64,000 bases of DNA from Climacium dendroides (taxonomy: Eukaryota; Streptophyta; Bryopsida; Hypnales; Climaciaceae), in assembly GCA_950106755.1 (NCBI GenBank), contig OX467086.1, positions 25,128,001 to 25,192,000 of the forward strand. The letters run 5' to 3'. The notes below the pieces were generated by a model, which saw only the letters and a program-made list of their open reading frames with translations, ran no database searches and had not been told where the DNA came from. The position numbers were made by a program, and so were the translations under genes. This document shows positions 1-11,700 of this stretch, piece after piece (the first letter of the stretch is position 1; every line of letters starts with the position of its first letter).

Positions 1-570
1 TTGCGATTTCGTAAGAATTCGGGGAACCGACATTGTTGTTAGGATTTCATTGGAATGTCGATCGGGAATGACGTACCCAATTTTACGTCATTAGGTCCAA
101 TCTGGGGTCATGTTTTCTGATAGAATCTTGATCGTTTGAGTCACATTGCTTTGGACTATGGCTTCAAGCTCTTTTGTTTGGAGCCTCGACCTGTGATGCG
201 TTCGTTTCTTATGGCGGGTGTCATCAACATGTTGATGGTACAATCAATATTCTGAAGATGTTATGTTAGGAGCAGGTTTGCTTTGCAGTTGCACTTGCCA
301 TTCCTCTGATATGTCGCAATGGCGGCATTTGAAGATGAAGATGTATCTCGTATGGGCATTTCGAAATTGGGAAGGGAGATGACAACGCTTAGTCCTCCAT
401 TCTCGCAATGTAAGCAAAATTTGATATACCGGTAGCTAGAAATTTAATAAACTCTTTGCGAGTAGACGGTGTATGTTCTATTGAGAGAATGCATCAGAGG
501 TGTACATTACAGGGGTGGTGTCACCTGAGCTGCACTCATCGTCATCGAGTGTGATTGCGTAAGCCGAAAA
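1..570. other. Upstream region of the SPAG17-like gene
   Basis: No coding region is supported here. The stretch has moderate GC and should hold the 5' UTR and promoter of the gene starting at 571. I see no clear TATA box or conserved element. The short antisense ORF at 478-690 overlaps the first exon and is a shadow. Confidence 0.4.
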
Positions 571-3500
571 ATGGCGGAGCCCGAAGCAGACCCGGCCCCT
601 GCAGCAGATGCGGAGACTGTTGCAGAAGGAGTACCAGCGGAAGAGGAGGTAAAGCTTAGCATACTTTCTGTTCTCCATGTATGTTTTCATCTACAAGTCT
701 GCAGTTTCACATTTGCAGTTTTTAAGGAGTATTTCAATTTTATTTCCTCAAGATATAAATGCTATCCTTCGCTTTGCAGGGACCGCCCCCGCCTCCACCT
801 CTTCCTGAATTCTCCATCAACTGGTCAAGCGTGGGTATTCGTATTGAGACTCTTCTGCCTGTAGACCCTGAAACGCTGGTGAACTCTATGAATGAAGTTG
901 GGAGGCCTGCTTTCAGTATGGCCATTGTGGATGTCAACGTTTTGGTCACCGAGGTGTGTTCAGAAAAATGTAAAATTGTTCTTCACTTGAAAGTTGGAGG
1001 TTTTTGTTGGTTGTTGAGCTCGTCAATTGGCTAAGTTTTGCAACTGATACAAATTCAGGAGCTGGCGATTGATCCGCCGACAGAATTGGGGGAGAAATTG
1101 AAAGCTGCTCAGGTATTTGGGGACTTTCTTTTGTTCAATTCCGTTTTCTTTTTGACCAACGCGTGTAACGTTCTTTACTGATTTGGGTGATATAAAATTT
1201 GGCCCTCTTTGAATTTTGCTCTTCACAATATGTTGAATCAAATTGATCGTTTTAAAACCATGAAATATCGGTCGTTTCGGTTTAATTTATCTGTTGAGCT
1301 GACAGATGTATGGCAGTGCTCAGCTTTTCTTGCCTAAAACGTCGCCGTTGAGTGGTTGCTCTCCCTTGCTTACAGTTTGGATTTCTGTTAAGATCTAAGA
1401 TCTTTGCATTTTAGTTGCATTCTACCTCAGTTTGGAGGCATGAAGTCTACATAGTGATATATCTCTTATTCTTTTGGGTGTTGGTCCTACAGCTTTCTCA
1501 TGGTTCTTTCATTGCTGTTTTCAGGAGACAGGAGAGACAGGATGGCTAACCCCCGATCTTGTGAACGTGGTGCTTGAAGGTACCAAACGCGGACTGGATG
1601 GTCGTTTCATACCGATCCTATATTGTGCTTGGCTTATCAGTATATGAAGCTTCTCTTTGACTGCTGTTTTAAACTAGTTTTGAATTGGCTTGGAATACAG
1701 CGAGGTCTATCATTGACAGAGATGAAGAGCATCGGTTAGAGGGGCAGCGGAGGATACAGTACGCAGAAACTTGCAAGACGAACATAGAGGTCCACTCACA
1801 ATAGATCTCTACTGTTGCCTTGCCTTGCCAGCATAGGTTTTAGAGATCGTGCAAACACAAGGCCAACTGCTTAAATACATGCAACAGGAGGCTAAAGTCA
1901 AAGAGACGGAAGCTAGGCAGCAACTTGAAGATGCTTTGAAGAATTTAAAAGAATTTGAGGCCAGGATGAAGGAACTGGAAGCCAAACAGAAGGAACTGGA
2001 GCAAAGGCCGAGCTACTTAGCAGCAGCTGCAGCCGCCACGGCTGCCGCATTGGGAGGTGGTAGTACAGGCTCCAAGAAGGGCTCTGCTAAAACCTCGGCC
2101 AAGGGATCTGCGAAGGCACTGGCTAAAGGCTCTGTGAAGGGCTCTGTCAAAGGTTCTGTGAAGGGCTCTGTGAAGGGCTCCGTCAAGGGATCAGGTATCT
2201 TTCCAAGCCCAGTTTGTCTCAAACACGAAGTTGTGGAAATCCCCTTTTAATGTACTGACTTCCTTGTCATATGCATTTTCCTTACCATTGTGGCAGCATC
2301 TGCACAAGTACTGAGCTCAGAGGACGAAAGAAAGTTGTTGGAAGACAACGTTGCGAAGATAAAGGCTCTCGTTCAGTCTTGTGAGAAAAAGGTATGGTTA
2401 TTTTCGCCATCTTTTGGACGTATGAAACTTTGGGGCATCTTTGGGGCATCTTTTGCTAAAACTTTTGAAATTTGGCATGTATGTAAAATGTATGACATAA
2501 AATATGGCATAAAATTGTAAGAAAAAAAATTTAGTTCTCAAATCACATTCTAAGAGGATTCAAACTTTGTTAGCTATGTTGGGGTGGTTTTGAGAAAAAA
2601 AACATTTTCTTTTAACTTTTCAAGACCTATTATCTTGCAATTTGTAAAGTCAAAGTTCTTGAAATTTTTCATATATATTCCAAATGTTTATCTCTGACTT
2701 TTCACCGTTTGGATTTCAAATAAAAGAATTTCCTTGTTGCACAAGGAATCATGAAAAAATGACGAGTGTATTGTCAATTCACTTAACCTCCTTGCATTAC
2801 AAGGTGATTTAGAGTAAGCTAGACTCTATATTTGCTTCTGGAATTTTGCATGAGTGTATCTAACAATCTACCTCTCAATGGTGGAGAGACTCAAATTCAT
2901 CAAGAGCAAAAATTTTACTCGAAGAAGGTTCAAAGTTTGCTGATCCTGTTTTTTTCATAGGAATGAAATTTTTTTTTTCACTTCAAACATTATAATCTTT
3001 CAATCCACAAGGTTAAATGGGTTGAAGTTTAAAAACAAAGTATTTTCAAATTTGGGCAATGCACTAAAATATGACAGTTTTTGACAAATTTTCTTGAAAC
3101 ACCTCCCGATCCTTTAGGGGTTAAGATAAATGATATCAATGGTTTGCCAACCAATCTTTCACAGTTGAGTTTATTCTTCAAATGATCTTATAAGGTCCCT
3201 ATGTATAGTCCTCATTTATGTCAATGCGATGGATGTTTGCAGCTAACTTGGACCACGGAAGTGACCTGGAAGTGTTGCTGACAAATTAACACCACCAACA
3301 CTTCCAGGTCATTCTTTGTCCGCTGGTTCGTAATTACCATATATCAGCAAGACTGTAGGAGATACTTTACAGTTTATTGAATTAAGTAACTCTCTCTCAG
3401 ACCATCACTTTCTGTTGCAGGTGAAAATGGCCGAATATTTGGACAGGAAACGGGAGGCCGAGAAGTTCAATCCCGTGTCAACCACACGCATTTACTGGTG

Positions 3501-5753
3501 TTTGGGGTTGGGAGATACAGCGGAGGAGCTTTCCCAACAAGCCACAGTGAAGCACATGTTCAAAGCTATTTTCAACTTAGCAAAGAAGCCCCTGCTTCCA
3601 CCACCTCCACCACCACCACCTCCCGAGCCTGCCGGGCCGACCCCTGTGCCGCTCTTCGTAGAGGAGCTCCGTGCCCTCGCCCAAGCCTCCAAATTGGACC
3701 ATCCCTCCAGGAAGATCCCTGTGCTGGATGTGCTATATGAGGATCCACCACCACCCAAAGTGGAACCTCCGGTATGACGGTCATTTACTATTTATGAATG
3801 ACCACAACAGCTGTAGGCCCTTTGGATGTTTTTTGCCTTTGTCGATTACTAGTTTTCTAAAATCTCTAGTGCAGTTTTCAGAGCGATTTTATCCCGTAGT
3901 TGCTTACGCTGACATTGGATTATTAATTTGACTCATGAGCACTAGCTTCTGAATTGCACAAAGAGCATCAGAGGAGTGAACCTGGAAGACTTGGCTGGTC
4001 CTCCTTGTCAACTGATATAGAAAGAGTACTTTTGGTATTTTTATCGGATTTCACTCTGAAACTTTTGAAGGTTCTAATTAATCAAATTCATGTGTAGCAG
4101 GTTGAGGGTGCAGAGCCGACAGAGCCTCCCTCCCCTCCCCCCGAGCCTCCGCGAGGTGATTTACCGTATGCACAACTTGCTAAGGCTGTGGCGTCTGGGA
4201 TTGTGTGTTTGCAGCAACAATTTGAAGCTTTTAGTAAGCTCGAGGCAAGCATTACCGGAAATTATGAAATTCCAGAGGCTATTCCTAATAAGGTCAGTAG
4301 CTTTCTCCTCTGTATTGCATCTCTCCTAAGGTAAAGCAACTTCGAAATAATATGAAACATATTAAATCTATTACTCTTAGTCTAGAGTTTGTTCTCAAAA
4401 GTGCACTGTCAGAATAGTTTCTCACTTAAATCCAGACTAGTGAGAAAATTCTTCATATATTTAAATCAAACCAACTTTTCCCTTTTCGTTTCCCTATTGG
4501 TCCTCATGTTGCCGTTGATCTCCAACTCAAACCGAATCGATCGAAAAGCATACAGTGGGCTCATGCTGCTCTTTCTGATCCTTCGCTTGTTTTCTGGGGA
4601 GGTTTGTAGTTTGTTTTTTCTCAGTTCTTCGAGTGTCTTGGCCGTTGAACCTTTGATTAGCCGCTAAACATTGAAGCCCAGTACTTCATAGTCCTGGGTT
4701 ACCTTTATCTGACATTACTTACAAGAACGCAGTGTAAAATCTTGCAGATGTTATGAATATATTGTTTTGAAAGAATCTATGTCTAACGATCATTCTGACT
4801 ATCGTGGTTGTAAACTGGCTTACCCCAGGATGTCAACGTGACGTATTACAAGGCGCTGCTCAATGCAGTCCCTTCCGAGTGGGTGAGCATCCCCGTGCTC
4901 CTCTATTGTATGGTCGAGCAAGTGGCTTACTACGACTGCTCTCTCGAGGATATGGAAGCCTTAGAGGTGGCAAGAAACAATCAGCGTTTGGCGAAGGGGT
5001 TTGATAAATCCATCCAGAGATTGGGTGTCGGTCTCTCGTGCATGCGTAGATCCTCCGACCTTCTCAATGAAATTATTGAGGAGATCAAGCTGAAGCAAGC
5101 TGAAGAGGACATGCAAACGACTGGAGAAATGTTGACGAACTTCTTAAATATTGCTAGTGACGAAGCTGAACGAAGACTTGAAGAGGCAGAAAAACTGGTA
5201 AAGGAAGCTGAGGAAGCAGCTGCAAAGCTTGCTGAAGAAAAAGCTGCTGCAATCGCCGCTGGAGGACGAGAACCGTCAATAATCTCCATTGAGGCGGACA
5301 AGAGGAAGTCCTCCAGAAAGGCCTCGGGTTTGAAGCTTCCGCAGCAGTCTGCAGGGGATGAAAAGAAATCCTCAAAGTTAGAGAGGAAGTCTTCAACGGA
5401 TGAGAGGAAGTCTTCAACGGATGAGAGGAAGTCATCAAGGAAACCGTCGGCTGTAGGTAAAGCTGGAGTGAAGAAATTGTCTCGAACAGGGTCAGGTCTG
5501 ACGCATCGCGACTCACAACGACGACCATCAACTAAACTTTGGGACCCGGCTGCTAATGAGATTTCAGAGCTCTTAGAAGACTACGCACATCGACAAGATG
5601 AGGAGGAGCATTCGCTAGTAGTTCACGAGTTCAGCCGAGTTGGACGGGTGGAGAGAACTCTGAAGCAGAAATCCCTTGATGCCCTTGAATTTCTGGACTC
5701 GGTGGACGTTGTATTAGTTGAGAAGCGTATGCAGTCATTGCTTGGGTGTCCAG
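571..5753 (+). CDS. SPAG17: SPAG17-like gene, exons 1-10 (part of the same gene)
   Basis: Exons: 571-648, 780-953, 1059-1112, 1525-1579, 1701-1789, 1846-2194, 2297-2391, 3421-3771, 4101-4292, 4829-5753. All phases join without a stop. Exon 2 opens with a proline run. Exon 6 has a glutamate/lysine coiled coil (MKELEAKQKELEQR), then an alanine run and about a dozen short lysine-glycine-serine units. Exon 8 carries a run of nine prolines. Exon 10 holds a long alanine/glutamate helix followed by serine-rich units containing DERKSST. Intron 7 (2392-3420) is about 1 kb, long for this gene, and AT-rich because it contains repeat DNA. The reading of exon 9 depends on the acceptor at 4100; its frame differs from the longest open frame there, but it joins both neighbours in phase. 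Confidence 0.75.
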
Positions 5754-8700
5754 GTAATTGGTTCTATAAACTTATCATCCCAAGATCCCACAGCTCCAGT
5801 TCTTTGCATCAGTATTACTTATCCTTTCGAGTCTAGTGACGAATGTGTTTTATGTCTAGAAGTTGCTTCATTTGCGTTTGCATTACTTGATGCTGAAAAT
5901 TTGCTATTTGAAAAAATTTGAATATTCGTTTTAGAAATGAAGCTGAACCTCTCGTTCCACCCCTGAGTGCCCAGGCTAAAAAGAAATTCCACTTTGAAAG
6001 CTAAGTAATAGTCGCTTAAAGTTTCGTTAGAAGGTATAGGAATGATTTATTCTCTCTATTTCTAGATTTTGTAAATCTCCTAGAAGCTTAGTTAATGGTT
6101 TATTTCAACTATAGAAGTGGAAGCGGCCACTTTTGGCCATTTGGCCACTTCGGGATTAAGTTGCTGTATGCCAGCTCTGTTAGTGTACATAACACTCTGT
6201 TGACATGTTTAGTTGATCTTGTTTCTTTTCTTTGATGATTGCTATTTGTCTCGCATGGTTCTGTTACATGAATGCTACTGCGTCACAACTGCTCCATCAT
6301 CTACTGTTTTTGAGTTGAAAGCAGTCAATGGTCGTCTGATATGAGGTGTAGTCATTGTCAATCTCAGGTAAGAATCGGGCATTCATGCCCATCATTCCAT
6401 TCCTGTCGGATGAAAAACGGGGTGCGTGCTTGGAAGCGTTGAGGTGGTTTGTCGGGGGACAATCAGAACCACCCACAAAGGAATTATATTCAACTCATAA
6501 TCACGCGGAAAAGATCCACCATGGCCGCTTTCCGATCGAGGAAACCTTGTGGAAGCCGGAAGTAGAGAAGGCCAAAACAGGACCTATAAATCTTGCTGCA
6601 ATCCAGAGATACAAGAAGTTGGTATGCTTCAAGCCATACCCTCATATATGTACGCTCACACACTGTTTACTTCAGTTTTGTCTGAATCCCGTTTGGACCT
6701 AATTCCATGTGTGATCTGCTTATCAATAGTTATGTGGTTGTTTCTTGAGTATGATAGTGTGTGTGAGTTGTCTAGTATTTGCAAAGATGAATTCTCACTC
6801 TATTGGAGATTATGCTCTTGCATTCTCTTGTGGTTCCTAAGTCTCTCTCTCACCGTGTAATGTTCTTCAGAAAATGTTCCTGGAGATGTTGCTACAAGAA
6901 GAAAAACGAGCTTTCAACTTACAAGATGATTCAGTAAAGGACCTCAGTGAGGGTGTGGATGACGTCACCCCAAAAGAGGAGCCAGATGACGGTCTAACTG
7001 AGGAAGAACGGAGAGAATTCAATAAAGGAAACGATTTTCTGGCCGATTGTGGGTGCCAAAATATCAAACCTCCAGAGAAAAAAGATTCTCTAAGTGCTCC
7101 ACTTGCGTTGGATTTAACTTCGTTGTTGCTTCCATCCAAATCTCGAGAGATGTTTCTGCCGTTTCAGAGCATCATAGACCGGAGGTTTATGGAGGCCTTT
7201 CCTGATGGTCAACTGGGTGATATTTATGGCAGAGCAAGGACTCGCCTACCTTATAGAGTCTGCAGGTTTGACATTCTATTAAGCTCAGCAAATGTGAATC
7301 AGGAGAACTTGAGAATTCTCTTACAAGTTTAGAGAAATCTATTTCTAAATTTATTTAGCTTACTCTTTATTATCTAGCACTCTGTGTACCTCTATAACTC
7401 TGTTTGCCCACCAAGAGTGAAATATTAATGTATCTATATTCTGATATTTGTGTCAGCTCTTGTTTGTGGAGCTTCTTTTAGTCCGAATTTAGATTTATTT
7501 CGTCTTAGAAATAAAAAGATGTAAGTAACAAACCATGATCATGTCACTCATTACTGTCAACTCCCACTGTTCGAAAAGGTATGATAGGGATGAAGATTGC
7601 ATACTTGAGGCTCTGTACGCTGATGAGAGAGACCATGTATGGCAAGGAGTGGCTGCGTCGCAGGTGGCGACCTTTCTTGTCATCATGCAAACTATTGAGA
7701 TGATTGTTTTTGTTGTGTTACTACCTACCGTTGTATGCTTATATAAGACTCTTCATGTTGAGATGTTGATTCCAAGGAGACGGTTTCCAGATTAGCAATT
7801 TAAGCGTCCTTGTCTTACATTCAACAGGGAAGTGTTGATCGAATGTGCTCGTGTTTGGTTCTGCGCTCAGATCGGATTTGGTGATTATGTTGCGAAGATG
7901 GACAACCCGTCGCCTGCAATGAAGGTCATCGGAAAGCATGCAACTTACGACGTTGAGGAACAGTATGCAATTGTACTGGAGAGGTTTAAATGCCATCTTA
8001 CAGAAGATCAGGGACTCGTATGGACTGGTCTCCCAGCGAAAACTGACATTCAATGGGAGCCTCAGACTACTGTCATCAAGGTAACTTTGGACATTATACT
8101 ATGATTCCTTGCTTATGCCACTTGGATGAAAACGAGTTCTCTACTTCTTCTCGGATGTAGTTTCCATCTCTTAAAGTCTTCTGGTGTCTAAGGAGAATTC
8201 TGTTGTGAACGTTTTTTCTCTCTGCTATTCCAGCACTATCGCAGAATCTGAAGTGTCCGCATTCCAAAAACAACTGTGCACAGATTTGTCTTAACGCTAA
8301 TCTGTCTATCTGGAATATAGTTATGTTGGTGCAGGTTGAGATATCATTGTCTTGTACTAATGTCCCCCCCCAGTTTTGGGTAGTGACACTAATTTCCCTC
8401 ACTAATAGGGTAACTCAGTGTCGTCATATATAATTATTTCAATATACAGCTACAGTTTTCTTGAGGTTCGTCAAGTTGATGTGAGTGTCTGTATCACGTG
8501 GGATTGGAATTTTACCGCCTTTGGTAAATTCTTGTTGTCTTGGAATGCTACCCTTTTTTCTTAGGTGTGTTAACGCCGAATTCGTTCTTAGTGTGCTTTT
8601 AGGATGGTCATATGATTCTGCTCCGAGCTTATGGCCCCGATGATAGTTCGGAATCTCCTACCGTAAAAAGCGTGTACGCATGCTTGAGAGATGGCCTTGT

Positions 8701-11700
8701 GGTCTCCTTTTTCATTGCTGAAGAAGGGACGATTACCATGCAAGTGACCAATCCTGAAAGTCAAACAATCGAAATCACCTCGAAGGGAATTGTTCGCATG
8801 TTTGATTCGCATCTCCATGCAAAAGCAGAAGAAAATGAACATTCCGCAGGTAGGATGCCATTTTTCTTTCCTATTTGCTTTTCAATTGACTGATAACTAG
8901 ACCACCACTTGATTTTGCTAAATGAAAGCTCTGGACCCTTCAGAAATCAAATTGTTATGTGTGGAGATAGAATCCTCTCCATCCTTAGTAACTTTGACCC
9001 TCTGTCTGATTGAAGTAAATGTGCAGACGGCACGTGTCATGTAGCGGCACAGCTTGTGCAATTTGTATCTAATAAAAAACTTGTAACAGGGGGAGAGGCA
9101 CCCGCAGAAGGCGATGAAGCTGCTGCTGCCCCACCGCCTCCACCACCACCTCCTCCACCTGAGGTTAGTTGTTGAACGACATCAGTCGTACTTATCATCA
9201 AATGACATAAAATTGTACTTGCAAGCTTTCTGGATACTGCTCTGAAGGAGTTGCTCTTGTGAGTGTGAAGGATGCTGCTGCTGAAGGTGAAGGTGGGGAA
9301 GAACCAGTTGAGGAAGAACCAGTTAACAAACAGACCATGCGAGACTTTCTTCTGAAGGAAAAGGGCGACCTAGAATCTTGGCGTTGTATATTACCTTCAG
9401 GAACCGTTGTTCGTTATAGGAATAATGGAGATGCTCAGGTAAACCTCTTCCTCATTTCCCATTCGTATGGAAAAGCTTGCTTTCTAGTCCCAAAAATTTG
9501 AACTCCTGTGAATTTTCAAATGGGTTCATCGCTAATAAGACCCAGTAATGAATAATCTTGCAGCGAAACTTTGTTGTGCTATTTAACCGATGCATGGCAT
9601 ATCAATTTTTCTTTGATTTTCTTGTTGGATGACACGTGTGTGAGTACTGTACTCATTGGCTGTTATGTTTGTCTCACAGGTCTTATATAGTCAAGGAAAT
9701 GTGAGTGACTTCCGTAATGACTATGAAGGGGGTGCCTGCTGGATAACCGCAAACAATGAAGGTTTTTTAGTTATCCAGGTGAATCTCTTTGCACGTGAAC
9801 ATGCGCAGCACGTATCTTGGATATTGATCGCCGTGGGTTTATGATATTTGCGGTGATTGTTATATTTGACTTTGTATTCTCGATGCAACTTCAGAAACTA
9901 ATCTCTAGCGTGTTGTCGGCATATCTATTGCAGCGAGATCCTCCGGCTGGGGAAGCGGCAGCAGAAGGAGAAGTACCTGCCGAGGGAGAGGTACCTCCCG
10001 AAGGTCGGTAGCCTTTTGCATTCACAACAGATAAATGCCATCCTGCCCAAGTTGGTCATCATTGCAATATTGATAAATGATAATGGGGAGGTTGTGTACT
10101 TTGTCAGTTCTGCAATACTTTGGCAATGATCATTTCAACGACATCGTGATCTTTCTTCCTCGGAGTCGTTTTCATGATCCGGGTATGCAGCATTTGCCTG
10201 AACACATGAGGACATGTGGATAGTGAAGTTGATCTGGAAGATTCTCTTTTCTCCATGAACTCGTCTGATTACTAGTGGACAAAATGCACATCAATGGAGC
10301 GGTATATGAACATTGTGGAGTTCTGACCTTAATGTGCAGGACCTGCACCTGGGAAGAAAGCATCCTTAAAGAAAGGCTCCATTAAAGAAGAAGTGCCTGC
10401 TGTTGAAAAGAAAGTCTCCGTAAAGACAGGTTCCTTAACGGATGTGCCAGCTGAACTTATTCCCGAAGAGACTACCGGGCCCGTACCTGAACCCGTGCAT
10501 CCAAACAGACCCATACTGACCCAGTTGCCAAACTTGAAAGTGGTTCACTTCTACGACCCGGACACCGGAGATGATGTCATGACGCGGGAGGATCTCGTGG
10601 TTGTCATCAAGTCTCAAACGAAGAAATCCACCTTCGTGCAACATGCTGACGGCACGCAGATGTACAGTGAAGTCACAGAGACTTACCCTTCTCCTGAGCA
10701 TGTCCAGTCACAAGGTGAGCTCATGATGGCTCAGATTACTCAGGTCTACCCAGCTAATCCACCTAGAGTTAAGGACGAACCCAAGCATCCGGAGGGAGAA
10801 GGGGCTGGGGAGGGGGAGGGTGTCGAAGGGCATAAGGATGGTGAAAAGAGAGGTAGTGTAGCAGTCGAAGGCAAGAAGGGTAGTGTCGTAAGGGGAGAGA
10901 AAAAAGTTAGTTTAAAAGGGACAGAGAAAAAGGGTAGCATGACAGGGTCAGAGAAAAAGGGGAGCGTGACAGGGTCAGAGGAAAAGGGGAGCGTGACAGG
11001 GACAGAGAAGAAGGGGAGCCTTGCAGGAGCAGAGAAGAAGCAGTCTATTTCTGAAGCTGGAGTCCCCCAAAAGCCCAGCATAAGACCTTCGCTGCTGCTG
11101 CAGCCTCCTCCGAAACCAGAAGTAACAACAACTTGGCATGTGCACAAAGATGGCCTTGCAAAAGTGCAGGGCAAGGTTAGGTTTTGAATGCTCTTAATTT
11201 ATTCCAATTGTGAGACAAGAAGCTCTTTTGGATCAAATTCGCAGTACGAATCTTGAGTAGTAGAGAACATTGTTCTTTTCGAACCTTGAAACTGTTTGAA
11301 TCTTCCGTTCAACTCCAGTTGTGGAGGTGAAGCTGTGGAGGTGTGCCCTCTTGTTCTGTATTTATTTGGTTTCTCTTAACATTCAGTTCTTCATATAAGG
11401 AATTTCCTGATGTTTTAATGGCTTTTATGGTGTCAATATGCTAGGAAGGGGACCTACTTCCTGTGGCAGAACTGGAGGATGGTTTCTCTTGCCAGGACCA
11501 ATTTCAATCCAACTTTTCTTGTACACTACCTGTATTTTTCTGGACTTAACGACTCTTCGTTTTCTCCATGGTGCAGTTTGGATCAGAAACGCAACAATCT
11601 GGAGTATGTGTTGAGTTCAACACAATGGATGGCCTCTATGCTGCCACATGGTCAAAGGACGTTTGTCAATTAAGCCTGTCAATGCCGGGAGGAGCCACAT

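Noticed and set aside
10746..11174. 142-codon antisense frame opposite SPAG17 exon 20
   Set aside because: It is the complement of the lysine/serine repeat block and has no protein features of its own.
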